Source: an uncultured Planctomycetota bacterium (GTDB lineage: Bacteria > Planctomycetota > Phycisphaerae > SM23-33). Taken from it: a DNA stretch of 35,601 bases. The notes below the pieces were generated by a model, which was not told where the DNA came from, made no database searches, and saw only the letters and a list, made by a program, of their open reading frames with translations. Below, piece by piece: positions 7,118 through 16,300 of the stretch (position 1 is the stretch's first letter; the number at the start of each line of letters is the position of its first letter). Made by a program: the position numbers and the translations under genes. The DNA is taken from assembly GCA_903892515.1 (NCBI GenBank), contig CAITIS010000142.1:1-35601 (forward strand), in the 5' to 3' direction.

Positions 7118-9682
7118 GTGGAACGCATCGAGCTTGGCGGGCAGTGGCGGCTTACGCAGGTCAAGGGCAAGCTTTCCGTCCCGGCGGCCGTGCCGGGCGA
7201 CACGCATTCGGCCTTGCTGGCGGCGGGGAAGATTCCCGACCCGTACCTCGGCATGGACGAACTGGCCGTGCAGTGGGTCGGGCGCGAGGACTGGGAATTC
7301 GCCCGCGAATTCGAGGCCCCCGAGTCCATGCTGCTCTCCGACTCGGTGTACCTGAACTGCGACAGCCTCGACACCTTCGCCGAGGTCTACCTCAACGGCC
7401 AGCAGGTCTACACCACCGACAACATGTTCGTCCGCTGGCGCTTCGAGGTGAAGCGCTTCCTCAAGGCCGGGCGGAACGAGATTCGCATCGTCTTTCGCTC
7501 AGCCGAGCTGGCCGCAGACGCCCTGGCCAAGAAGCTGCCGTACGAAATTCCCGCCAGCCCGTACCCCTTCGGGCCGGTGCATCGCAACCTGGTGCGCAAG
7601 GTGCAGTGCCACTCCGGCTGGGACTGGGGAGTGGTGCTCATGGTCGCGGGCATCTACGGCGAGATCTACCTGGCGGCCACCAGCGTGGGGCGAATCGAAT
7701 ACGTCAACGTCCTGCAGCGCCACAAGCACGGCAAAGTCGCCCTGGATGTCGAGGTCGAAGTCTTCTCCACCCGCGGCGGCAAGAGCAGCCTGGAAGTCGA
7801 AATCGACGGCCAGATCATCACCGAGTCGGTCACGCTCAAGCCCGGCCTGAACGAAGTCACCGCCAAGGTCAACATTGCCAAGCCGCGGCTATGGTGGCCC
7901 AACGGCTTTGGCGATCAGCCGCTGTATCCGCTGACGGTGCGCGTGGCCGGCGACGAAGCCACCCGCCGCATCGGGCTGCGGACGCTGGAGGTCATCAACA
8001 AGGACGACCGCATCGGCAAGAGCCTCGTCTTTCGGGTCAACGGCGTGGACATTTTCTGCAAGGGCGCTAACTGGATCCCCTGCGACGGCCTGCCGGGGCG
8101 CCAGACGCGGGCGAAGTACGAGGACCTGCTCGACAGCGCCGTAGCCGCCCACATGAACATGCTGCGCGTCTGGGGTGGCGGGCAGTACGAGTCGGAAGAA
8201 TTCTACGACCTGTGCGACGAGAAGGGCCTGCTCATCTGGCAGGACTTCATGTTCGCCTGCGCGCTGTACCCGGCTACGCCGGAGTTCCTGACCAGCGTCC
8301 GGCGCGAGGCCACCCACCAGGTCAAGCGCCTGCGGTATCGCACGTGCCTGGCCTTCTGGTGCGGCAATAACGAGAACCTCGGAGCCCTGAAGTGGTACCA
8401 GGTCAGCCGGGATAATCGCGACCGCTACCTGCTGGACTACAACCGCCTGAACGAAGGCGTGCTGGCCGACGTGGCCGGCAAGTACGACTCGGAGCATGTC
8501 TTCTGGCCCAGTTCGCCCTGCGGCGGCGTGGGCGATTTCTCCGACTGCTGGCGCGGCGACAAACGCGGCGACATGCACTACTGGTTCGTCTGGCACGAGG
8601 GCAGAAGCTTCGATGCGTACTTCGAGGTCACGCCCCGCTTCTGCTCGGAATTCGGCTACCAGGCCTTCCCCTCCGTTGAGCTGATCAAGAGCTATTGCCC
8701 GGGCAACCAGCTCAACGCCACCTCGCCGGTCATGGAGCATCACCAGCGGCACGAGAACGGCAACAGCAAAATCGCCGAGATGTTCACCCGCTACTTCCGG
8801 CTGCCCGAGGGCTTCGAGAGCTTCATCTACCTCAGCCAGGTGCAGCAGGGGCTGGCCATCAAGATGGCGGTGGAGTGCTGGCGGCACCTCCGGCCCACGT
8901 GCATGGGCACGCTGTACTGGCAACTCAACGACAACTGGCCGGTGTGCTCGTGGTCGAGCATCGAACATGGCGGCAAGTGGAAGCTGCTGCACTATTTCGC
9001 GAAGCGCTTCTACAGCCCCGTCATCGCCTGCGCGTTCCAGCGGACGGCCGATAAGACGGTGGAAGTGTGGCTGACGAATGACAAGACCCAGAGCGTCAAG
9101 GGCGAATTGACGCTGGAGGTCTGGAGCTTTGCCGGCAAGGTGCTCAAGCGGCTCAAGCTGCCGGCCAAGGCCGAGGCGGGCTCAGCGGCGCTGCTGAAGG
9201 AGTACAAGCTGTCGGACCTGGTGGCGAATCCGGCCGATGGCTTCTTAGCCATGGCGCTGCGCGTCGAGGGCGAGACCTTCCGCAATGAGCACTTCTTCTG
9301 CGAGTGGAAGAAGTGCGACTTGGCCCAAGCCAACGTGCAGGCCGTGGTGCAGGAAAAGGCCGGCGGCGGTCTCCCGACGTGGCATGGACGTCCCGTCCAT
9401 GCCTCCCACGGGCGTCTCGCCCGTGTGGCCAGCGGCGATTCTGAAAGTAGCGCCGGCAAGGAAGCGTCACAGGCAAGCCTGAGCGTGACGCTCTCAACCG
9501 ACAAGCCCGTCTTCTACGTGACGGTCAACGCCGAGGGCATCCGCGGCGAATGGGACGACAACGCTTTCACCCTGCTGCCCGGCGAAAAGCGGACGCTGAC
9601 GTTCGCCGCCAAGCAGCCCGTGACCCTGGCGCAATTGAAGAAAGCCCTGACCGTGCGGCATCTGCGCCAGACGTACGCGTAA
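7118..9682 (+). CDS. GH2 family beta-mannosidase
   Basis: 854 residues. Glycoside hydrolase family 2 retaining enzyme, most like beta-mannosidase, cleaving terminal beta-D-mannose from manno-oligosaccharides. Domains in order are an N-terminal sugar-binding jelly roll (LGGQWRL, VPGDTHSALL), an Ig-like domain, a TIM barrel (GANWIPCD, MLRVWGGGQYES), and C-terminal Ig-like domains from about residue 640. The catalytic acid/base is Glu419 in WCGNNEN and the nucleophile Glu511 in FCSEFGYQAF. No signal peptide is visible, so it is probably cytoplasmic, acting on imported oligosaccharides. GTG 7118 is chosen because GGAAAGG lies 7 bases upstream; the nearer ATG at 7111 is out of frame. In a C-terminal domain, residues ~755-790 derive from a palindromic repeat (9379-9430) and flanking DNA inserted in frame. 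The catalytic domain is untouched. Confidence 0.93.
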   Translation: MERIELGGQWRLTQVKGKLSVPAAVPGDTHSALLAAGKIPDPYLGMDELAVQWVGREDWEFAREFEAPESMLLSDSVYLNCDSLDTFAEVYLNGQQVYTTDNMFVRWRFEVKRFLKAGRNEIRIVFRSAELAADALAKKLPYEIPASPYPFGPVHRNLVRKVQCHSGWDWGVVLMVAGIYGEIYLAATSVGRIEYVNVLQRHKHGKVALDVEVEVFSTRGGKSSLEVEIDGQIITESVTLKPGLNEVTAKVNIAKPRLWWPNGFGDQPLYPLTVRVAGDEATRRIGLRTLEVINKDDRIGKSLVFRVNGVDIFCKGANWIPCDGLPGRQTRAKYEDLLDSAVAAHMNMLRVWGGGQYESEEFYDLCDEKGLLIWQDFMFACALYPATPEFLTSVRREATHQVKRLRYRTCLAFWCGNNENLGALKWYQVSRDNRDRYLLDYNRLNEGVLADVAGKYDSEHVFWPSSPCGGVGDFSDCWRGDKRGDMHYWFVWHEGRSFDAYFEVTPRFCSEFGYQAFPSVELIKSYCPGNQLNATSPVMEHHQRHENGNSKIAEMFTRYFRLPEGFESFIYLSQVQQGLAIKMAVECWRHLRPTCMGTLYWQLNDNWPVCSWSSIEHGGKWKLLHYFAKRFYSPVIACAFQRTADKTVEVWLTNDKTQSVKGELTLEVWSFAGKVLKRLKLPAKAEAGSAALLKEYKLSDLVANPADGFLAMALRVEGETFRNEHFFCEWKKCDLAQANVQAVVQEKAGGGLPTWHGRPVHASHGRLARVASGDSESSAGKEASQASLSVTLSTDKPVFYVTVNAEGIRGEWDDNAFTLLPGEKRTLTFAAKQPVTLAQLKKALTVRHLRQTYA
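9379..9430 (+). repeat. REP-C double hairpin inside the beta-mannosidase gene
   Basis: GTGG (9379-9382) is followed by the hairpin CATGGACG-TCCC-GTCCATG, then the hairpin CACGGGCG-TCT-CGCCCGTG. The second hairpin is the unit found three times in tandem at 10691-10858. The reading frame continues straight through. Confidence 0.82.
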
Positions 9683-9718
9683 AGAAGAATCACCGCAGAG
9701 GACGCAGAGCGAATTCAG

Positions 9719-9771
9719 GTAGGGTCCGCAGAACCTTTCGCAGACGACGCGAAAGAACCTGCGGACCCTAC
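9719..9771. repeat. REP-A element with GTAG/CTAC at both ends
   Basis: Starts GTAGGGTCCGCAG and ends CTGCGGACCCTAC, so both strands have GTAG at the foot, around a CCTTTCGC...GCGAAAG core. This symmetrical form resembles a REPIN, two REPs in inverted orientation. Confidence 0.88.
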
Positions 9772-9821
9772 ATCCAGCGGACCATGCACCCTGCGGGCCG
9801 TACATGTTCTGGCGTTCTTGC

Positions 9822-9898
9822 TGTCCTTCGTGGCCTCCGTGGTTCAAGCTGTTCTTGTCTTGGCGATCTCGGCGGCCTCTGCGGTGAACCTGCTTCTT
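9822..9898. repeat. Degenerate ~9-bp array (CCTCTGTGG-like)
   Basis: Phrases such as CTTCGTGGCCTCCGTGG and GGCGGCCTCTGCGGTG recur with about 9-bp spacing. Related phrases occur at 9690-9714, 23912-23945, 28797-28827 and 29820-29850. The array abuts the stop codon of rsmE. Confidence 0.6.
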
Positions 9899-9899
9899 C

Positions 9900-10625
9900 T
9901 CACCCCACGATCGCCTGCACGGCTGACAGCAGGGCCACGGATGCGGTTTCGACGCGGAGGATTGTCTGGCCCAATTGAACGGCCGCAAAGCCGCTGGCGC
10001 GAATCTGCTGCGTTTCTTCTTCCGATATGCCGCCTTCGGGGCCGATCAATAGTGTAATCGCCTGTCCGCTCTGCCAATTCGCCAAGGCCGCCGGCAGGCG
10101 CTGCGATTCGCGCGGATCGCCCAGCAGGCGATACGGCGCGCGGGAGTGGCTGAGAAACTTGCTCAGCGGCTCGGGCTCGGAAATCTCCGGCAGGAAGTCC
10201 AGCCCGCTTTGCTTGGCCGCGGCGATGCAGATGCTTTCCCACCGGCCTCGGGCGTGCTCGTCCAGTTCCGGCGTGGCCACGCTGCGGGCGAATTCCACCG
10301 GCGACAATTTCGCGGCCGACAGCTCGGTGGCCTTCTCCAGCAGCCAGTCCAGGCGCTTGCCCTTGGGGACCGCAAAGGCCAGTTCGATCCGCGGCTCGGG
10401 GCGCGGCACGCTCTGTCGCGTTTCGATAAGCACGCTGACGCCCGACTTGGCCAGGCGTTCGATTCGCCCGCTGGCCTTGCCGCCGCTGCCGTCGAAGAGT
10501 TCGACGGCATCGCCGGGGCGCAGGCGGAGCACGTCGCGGGCGTGGCGGCTCTCGCCTTCGCTGAGGATGACGCTGGGCCCAAAGAGGCTCGACACGAAGA
10601 AACGGTATCGGCTGGTTTCCTGCAT
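9900..10625 (-). CDS. rsmE: 16S rRNA (uracil-1498-N3)-methyltransferase RsmE
   Basis: 241 residues, the usual family size. RsmE is a SPOUT-fold enzyme that uses S-adenosylmethionine to methylate N3 of U1498 in 16S rRNA in the assembled 30S subunit. The C-terminal SPOUT knot motifs are clear: LLIGPEGGISEEE near residue 195 and LGQTILRVETASVAL near residue 220. The N-terminal PUA-like part contains HARDVLRLRPGDAVELFDG. The middle part has the typical KGKRLDWLLEKATELSA segment. It stands alone on the minus strand between two repeat blocks; the upstream side is the 55-bp double-hairpin array. No strong Shine-Dalgarno is visible before the ATG at 10625. Confidence 0.95.
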   Translation of the reverse strand: MQETSRYRFFVSSLFGPSVILSEGESRHARDVLRLRPGDAVELFDGSGGKASGRIERLAKSGVSVLIETRQSVPRPEPRIELAFAVPKGKRLDWLLEKATELSAAKLSPVEFARSVATPELDEHARGRWESICIAAAKQSGLDFLPEISEPEPLSKFLSHSRAPYRLLGDPRESQRLPAALANWQSGQAITLLIGPEGGISEEETQQIRASGFAAVQLGQTILRVETASVALLSAVQAIVG

Positions 10626-10690
10626 GTAGACGTTTTACGGGCACTTACGGCTGTTGTCGAGGGAAGATGGGTGACTAGAATGTCCTGCAT

Positions 10691-10858
10691 AGGATAGATT
10701 CACGGGCGAGACGCCCGCGACACACGTGGGCGAGACGCCCATGTCACAAGGATAGCACGGGCGAGACGCCCGCGACACACATGGGCGAGACGCCCATGTC
10801 ACGAGGATAGCACGGGCGAGACGCCCGTGACACACATGGGCGAGACGCCCATGCCACG
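10691..10858. repeat. Three tandem copies of a ~55-bp double-hairpin unit (REP-C)
   Basis: Units start with AGGATAG at 10691, 10749 and 10804. Each holds two hairpins, CGGGCGAGACGCCCG and CATGGGCGAGACGCCCATG, each with a short GAGA-type loop. The array lies in the divergent region between rsmE and the lipoprotein gene and ends about 15 bp before the latter's start codon. Confidence 0.92.
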
Positions 10859-10873
10859 AAAGAAGGGGCCGTT

Positions 10874-12352
10874 ATGAAACTGCGTATTGCGATGTTGCTG
10901 GCGGCGGTAGCGGCGTTCACCGTGATGTCTTGCGATCACGACGAGATTCGCCTGGAGATGATCCCGCGCGACACGGGCATGTATCGCCAGATCATCGTGT
11001 ACCGCACGGGCGATCCGGCCCCGCAGAGCGCGCCGGCTCCGACGGCCTGGCAATTGGAGCAGGAGGCCACGGACGTCGAGGTTGTCGGCGACATCCCGAC
11101 CTCGGCGCCGGCGGCGGCGAAGATGGCCTCGCCGGAACTGCTGGCGCAGATTTGCCCGCACTATGCCACGACCTGCCGCGCCCAAGGCAATGACAACATC
11201 ATGATCTTCCGCGGCCAGTTCAAAGAGAAGCTGCCCGCCGACGTCGGCAACGGCGGCACGTACGCCATCTACCGCAGCAGCCTGGGCAACGTGTACTTCT
11301 ACGTCGAGACCTTCCGCGGCGAGATGGACCTGCTCAAGTCCGAGCAGGCGCGCTTTGCCGCGATCGACCGCGTGGTGACGCTGCTGACTGGCTGGATGGA
11401 ATCGAAGCTGGGCCGCGAGAAGGATTTCGCCGCCGTGGCGCAATTCATGAATACCGACGTGCGGCGCGACCTGCGGAATCTGTCGCTGCACCTGTCCATG
11501 CGGCAGGCCAACGAGGACCGTGACGGCGGCATGGGCGACCTGGTCTTGCTGCTGTACCAATACGCCGCCCAGCGCGGGTACTTGAAGCCCAGCGACGTGC
11601 CCTCCATTGTGGAGGCCGTGCACGATGGCCCGCTGCCTCCGGCCATTCGCGCCAAGATCGGCGGGCTGCTGAAGCTGCCGGCCGATTCGCCCAAGCTGGC
11701 GTTCCTGGCCTCGCGCGAGCAGGCGGGCGAAACGATGGGGGCGTACCTGGCGAGCCTGCCGGAGTATCAGCAGAGGCTCTCGGCGTGGAAACAGGACCAG
11801 GCCACGACGCAGGCCGCCGCAAAGTCGAAGGCGTCGGGAACACCAGCTGAGCCGACTCCCTTCGTGCTGCTCGAAGAGCCGGTGAAGGTTTTGCAGAACG
11901 ATCTGGCGCCGCCGCAGACGGATAACCTGACGATCTCGCTGGCCTCGCCGCAACAGCCCTTCCAGACCAATGGCGAGTGGGATCAGGTCGGGGCTCGGGT
12001 GGTGTGGCGCAAGACCCTGCCCGGCCGCGAGTACCAGACGGCCTACCCGATCGAGTCCGAGGCCGCCTGGGCCAACCCCAACGTGGAATTCCAGCGGGCG
12101 CATTTCGGCAGCGTCCTGTTTGATAACGACGACCTCTTCACCTACGTCATGTGGCGGCTGGCGCTGCCCGCCCGCGACGGCGAAGCCTGGGACGCCATGC
12201 TGAACAAGACTGATCCGGACAAGGCCTTCGAGGCCGTGGCGGGTTTCCGGTTCCCCTCGCAAGGCAAGGCCACGTCGGCCCCGTCGTATATCGAGCTGGG
12301 CCGCGAGGTGATGATGCAGAAACTGGAGAACGCGCCCCCGCCGGCGTTCTGA
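10874..12352 (+). CDS. Lipoprotein of unknown function
   Basis: 492 residues, no family recognised. The first 20 residues form a lipoprotein signal: basic start, hydrophobic stretch LLAAVAAFTV, and a lipobox ending at Cys20 (VMSC), so the mature protein should be lipid-anchored. The following DHDE gives Asp at +2, which in enterobacteria would signal inner-membrane retention; this rule may not hold here. The body is mixed helix with a proline/alanine-rich linker near residue 310-325. The start ATG 10874 has AAGGGG about 5 bases upstream. It precedes a LolD-like ABC ATPase and FtsX-type permease on the same strand, after ~220 bp of repeats, so a link to an export system is possible but not shown. 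Confidence 0.8.
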   Translation: MKLRIAMLLAAVAAFTVMSCDHDEIRLEMIPRDTGMYRQIIVYRTGDPAPQSAPAPTAWQLEQEATDVEVVGDIPTSAPAAAKMASPELLAQICPHYATTCRAQGNDNIMIFRGQFKEKLPADVGNGGTYAIYRSSLGNVYFYVETFRGEMDLLKSEQARFAAIDRVVTLLTGWMESKLGREKDFAAVAQFMNTDVRRDLRNLSLHLSMRQANEDRDGGMGDLVLLLYQYAAQRGYLKPSDVPSIVEAVHDGPLPPAIRAKIGGLLKLPADSPKLAFLASREQAGETMGAYLASLPEYQQRLSAWKQDQATTQAAAKSKASGTPAEPTPFVLLEEPVKVLQNDLAPPQTDNLTISLASPQQPFQTNGEWDQVGARVVWRKTLPGREYQTAYPIESEAAWANPNVEFQRAHFGSVLFDNDDLFTYVMWRLALPARDGEAWDAMLNKTDPDKAFEAVAGFRFPSQGKATSAPSYIELGREVMMQKLENAPPPAF

Positions 12353-12361
12353 TGCAGCCGG

Positions 12362-12395
12362 GTGGCATGGTCACGCTGTCGTTGGCGTGACCATG
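12362..12395 (+). repeat. REP-B palindrome with GTGG foot
   Basis: GTGG (12362-12365) is directly followed by CATGGTCACGC, an 8-base loop and GCGTGACCATG. It lies just after the lipoprotein stop codon, where it could also act as a transcript 3' hairpin. Confidence 0.88.
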
Positions 12396-12417
12396 TGGCC
12401 AACCGGTGGGCCGAAAT

Positions 12418-12450
12418 GTAGGGTGGGCCGAGCGAAGCGAGCCCCACCGT
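12418..12450 (+). repeat. GTAG-footed hairpin (GGTGGGC family)
   Basis: GTAG (12418-12421) then GGTGGGC, a CGAGCGAAGCGA loop and GCCCCACC, pairing with one bulge. Single copy in this window, but it follows the same foot rule as the other palindromes. Confidence 0.7.
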
Positions 12451-12479
12451 TCTTGGCGCGAGTTGGTGCGACAGCGACC

Positions 12480-12554
12480 CACGGGTGCCACACCTGCGGA
12501 GTTTGCAGGTGTGCCAGTCGCACGGCTGCAAACACCGCAGCCGTGGCACCCGTG
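12480..12554. repeat. Three-armed palindrome upstream of the ABC ATPase
   Basis: Outer stem CACGGGTGC (12480-12488) pairs with GCACCCGTG (12546-12554). Immediately inside are two perfect hairpins: CACACCTGC with GCAGGTGTG (12489-12513) and CACGGCTGC with GCAGCCGTG (12521-12545), separated by 7 bases. The three stems meet with no unpaired base on the outer stem, giving a T-shaped or three-way-junction fold. It ends 16 bp before the ATG at 12571. Confidence 0.92.
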
Positions 12555-12570
12555 CGCATGAGTACTTTCC

Positions 12571-13350
12571 ATGCAAGACAAACCTCCTGGACTTATCGAA
12601 CTGGCCGGCATCACGAAGGCGTACGGGTCGGACCGGCCACATGCCTTTGGGCACAAAGCATGCACGGGCACGGCAGCAGACGCGCGTCAAGCCGCAGCGC
12701 CATCTCCGCCGGATCGGGTCGAGGTGCTCAAGGGCGTTGACCTGTCGCTGGAGGCGGGACGATGCCTGTGCATCGTGGGCCACTCCGGCAGCGGCAAGAG
12801 CACGCTGCTGAACATCATCGGCGCCCTGGACTGGCCCGACGCCGGTCAGGTAGTGGTAGCGGGGCAGGAGTTGTCCGCGCTGTCGGAGCCGGAGCTGGCA
12901 CGCTTTCGCAACGAGCGGGTCGGCTTCGTGTTTCAATTGCACCACCTCTTGCCGCAATTGACCGTGCTGGAAAACGTGCTGGTGAGCACCTTGCCGCGGC
13001 GGCTGAACGCGGCTGGTCGCGAAAAGGCCCGGCAGCGGGCGGCCGAACTGCTCGACGGCGTCGGCCTGTCGCCGCGGGCGGGGTTCTTCCCGGCCCAGCT
13101 TTCCGGCGGCGAGCGGCAGCGGGCGGCCGTCGTGCGGGCGCTCATCAACGACCCGCCGCTGCTCTTGGCCGACGAGCCCACCGGGGCGCTGGATGAGCCC
13201 AGCGCCTGGGAACTGGCCGGGCTGCTCGGCCAGTTGCAGCGCCAGCGCGGGCTGACGCTGGTGGTCGTCACCCACTGGACGGAGCTGGCCCGGACGCTGG
13301 GCAACGTGCGGGTGCTGCACGACGGGCGGCTGGAAACGGGCCCCTTATGA
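12571..13350 (+). CDS. ABC transporter ATP-binding protein (LolD/MacB-like)
   Basis: 259 residues. ATPase subunit powering the FtsX-type permease encoded next, with ATG/TGA overlap. Motifs: Walker A GHSGSGKST (residues 70-78), Q-loop VFQLHHLLP, signature LSGGERQRA, Walker B LLLADEPTGALDE and switch His in VVVTHW. This subfamily handles lipoprotein release, macrolide/peptide efflux or cell-division signalling rather than import; the substrate cannot be told. Residues ~21-49, between ITKAYGS and VEVLKGVDL, are foreign to the family. They read through a small palindrome (12640-12662) and GC-rich flank, an in-frame insertion near the nucleotide-stacking loop. The start is taken as ATG 12571; no strong ribosome site is seen because a three-armed palindrome sits immediately upstream. 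Confidence 0.93.
   Translation: MQDKPPGLIELAGITKAYGSDRPHAFGHKACTGTAADARQAAAPSPPDRVEVLKGVDLSLEAGRCLCIVGHSGSGKSTLLNIIGALDWPDAGQVVVAGQELSALSEPELARFRNERVGFVFQLHHLLPQLTVLENVLVSTLPRRLNAAGREKARQRAAELLDGVGLSPRAGFFPAQLSGGERQRAAVVRALINDPPLLLADEPTGALDEPSAWELAGLLGQLQRQRGLTLVVVTHWTELARTLGNVRVLHDGRLETGPL
12640..12662. repeat. Small palindrome inserted in the ABC ATPase gene
   Basis: CATGCCTTTG-GGCA-CAAAGCATG forms a stem with one bulge. It lies in the segment absent from related ATPases. No GTRG foot is visible here. Confidence 0.6.
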
Positions 13351-16300
13351 GGCCCCTGCCGCTGACAGCGCGGGCGCTGCGGCATTACTTCACGAGTCAC
13401 CTGGCCGTGGCGGCGGCGTGCGCCCTGACGGCCAGCATCCTCATCGGCGGCCTGCTGCTGGGCAGTTCCATGCGCGAATCGCTGCGCCGCATCGCCCGGC
13501 GGAACCTGGGCGAGATCCGGCAGATTGTGCAGACTGGCCAGCGATTGGTCAGTGCCGACTTAGCTGGCCCCGGCGCCGGCGGCGCTGCTCTGTTAGTGCT
13601 TTCGGGCCAGGCGACCAGTGCGAGCACGTCAGCGGCGGCCTCACCCGGCGCGAATTCAGCAACGGTAAACGGGCTGGCCCCGGCGGCGTCCAATCACGTT
13701 CAGGTAATCGGGGTCGATGAACGCTTCTGGCAGCTCTTTCCCGCCCCGGCGCAGGCGATTCCCGACGGTTCGGTGATTCTGAACGCACCGCTGGCCGAGC
13801 AACTGGCGGTGCGGGTGGGCGATGACATCCTGCTGAAAGTGCCCGTCCCAAGCGCGCTGCCGAAGGACTTGGTGCTGGCGCTGGAGGATCGGCAGCAGCT
13901 TTCATTTCGGCTGCGCGTGGCCCAGGTAATCGGGCCTGATGAATTCGGGTACTTCAACCAGTCATTGACGCAACTGCCCGCGCAGAACGCCTTTGTCAGC
14001 CGCGATTGGCTCAGCCGGCAGCTCGGCCAGAGCGGCAAGGCCAACACGTTCGCGTTCGCGGACTCGGATTCTGAGAACTGGCTCGACCCGAGCTTGGACG
14101 ACCTGGGGCTGTCGCTGGAGCGCGTGAACGGCTTGACCGGCCCGTTCCAGCTCTCGACCGACAGCGTCTTTTTCCCGCCGGCCACTGCGCAGCGTCTACA
14201 ATCGCTACAGTTGCCGGGCGAGCCGGCCCGGCAGGAGATCCTGACCTACTTCGTCAACGAAATCCGCCACGGCCAGAGGAGCGCGCCGTACTCCTTCGTC
14301 ACCGCCAGCGACGCCCCAGCGTCCGTCGTCGATGCGGGTTATGCCACCAGCCCGCCTGCAACCGCCCCAGCGGCCTCCGATCCGCTGCCCATGCCGCCGA
14401 GCGATAACCAGATCGTGCTGACGGACTGGCTGGCGGACGATATCGACGCCCGCGTGGGTGATGAAATTGAGCTGACATACTTCGTCCTGGGCCCCTCACG
14501 CAAGCTGGAAGAGCGCAGTAGCCGATTCACCGTCTCAGCCATTGTGCCTTTGGCCCAGCACGCCGACCCGGCCCTCATGCCCAGCTTCCCGGGCATTTCC
14601 GACGCCGTGAGCTGCCGCGACTGGAAGTCCGGCCTGCCCATCGACACCACGCGCATCCGGCCCAAGGACGAGGCGTATTGGAATGAGCATCGCGGCACGC
14701 CCAAGGCGTACCTCACGCTGAGGGCGGGGCGGGCGATGTGGGGCACCGTGTACGGCTCGACCACGGCGATTCGCTATTACCCGCCGGTCGACGCCACTGG
14801 CAGCGCGGAGCAATTCAGCGCCGATCTGCTGGAGTCGCTCTCGCCGGCGGACTTCGGCTTTACCTCCCGCGACTACGACGACGGCGCCGCGACGGGCGGT
14901 TCCAAAGCCGGCGAGTTCGCCGGGCTGTTCCTGGGCTTAAGCGTCTTCCTGATCGTCTCGGCCCTGCTGCTGGCGTCGCTGGTAGTGTCCTTCTCGCTTC
15001 GCAGCCGGGCGGGGCAGATCGGGCTGCTGCGGGCGCTGGGCTGGAGCCGGGGCAACGTGCGCGCAGCCCTCATGCGCGAATTCAGCGTCTCCATAGTGGG
15101 CGGGGCGCTGCTGGGCCTGGCGGGCGGGGCGGGCTACGCCCTGCTGCTGGTGTGGGGGCTGCGAACGATCTGGCGCGGCGCGGTCCACACCGGCGACATC
15201 GTCTTCGCCGTCCAGCCAATCTGGCTGGCGGTCGGCGTGCTGATCACGTGCGCGCTGTGCTGGGGCTTGTGCTGGCTGATCGTCTTGGCCCTGGTGCGCA
15301 AGAGTCCGCACTCGCTATTGGCTGGGCAGGAGGAGATGCCGCGTCTCAACGCGGGCAGGTGGTCGATGCGTCTAGCGATTCTGCTGGCGGCTGCGGCGCT
15401 GATCGGGCCGGAATTTGCGGGCAATACGCTGGACTCGCAGGTGGCGTGGTTTGGCCGGGGCGTGGTTGTCCTGCTGCTGTTTCTTCTGGTGGAACTGGCT
15501 CGGTTGCGACGGGCCGCCGGAAAGCCCAGCCGGGCGCCGCAGCGCGTGCCGATGACCGCCGCCCGCAGGCCGGGGCGAAGCTTTGCCATCGTGGCCATGA
15601 TGGCGTGCGGGTGCTTTCTGACCTTCACCGTGGCCGGCAGCCGGCAGGAGGCACTGTCGGGGCAGGCCAAGGTTCAGGCCACCGGCGGGTTCACATATAT
15701 GGCCACCCTGGCCGTGCCGCTGCTGAGCGATCCGGCCGGAGCAGGGCCGACCCAACAGGCCGGGCTGACGACGGCGCCGGCCAGCGCGGCGACGTCGCGA
15801 GCATGGTCATCCCAAACGACGGGAATGACCATGCCGCCGGGCGATGTGCTGCCGCTGCGGGTGCTGTCGGGCGATGATGCGAGCTGTCTGAACATCGGCA
15901 AGGTCCTCCGGCCACAGGTTCTGGGCGTCCGGCCGGAGTTGCTCAAACAGACAAAGTTCGCCATCAAACAGTCACTTGATCCGGCCCAAGGTTGGGACGT
16001 GCTTCGAGTCCCACATGGTCACGCGAACAGCGTGACCATGCCACCCACTGCCGGGACCACGTCGACCGCCGGCGTGGCCGCGTCCCGAACATGGTCATCC
16101 CAAACGACGGGAGTGACCATGCCACCCAATCCCGTGGCCAGGCCACCCGCTCCCGAGATCATGCCGCCCAATGCCGCGGTGCCGGCCATCGTCGATGAAA
16201 CCACGCTGGAGTGGGGCCTGCAGGGCAAGCTGGGTATGGAGTTGATATACGTCGATGAAATGGGGCGGACGTTCCCGATCCGCATCGCCGCCGTCATGGC

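Noticed and set aside
10691..10858. CRISPR array
   Set aside because: Units are contiguous hairpins with no unique spacers, and no cas genes are present.
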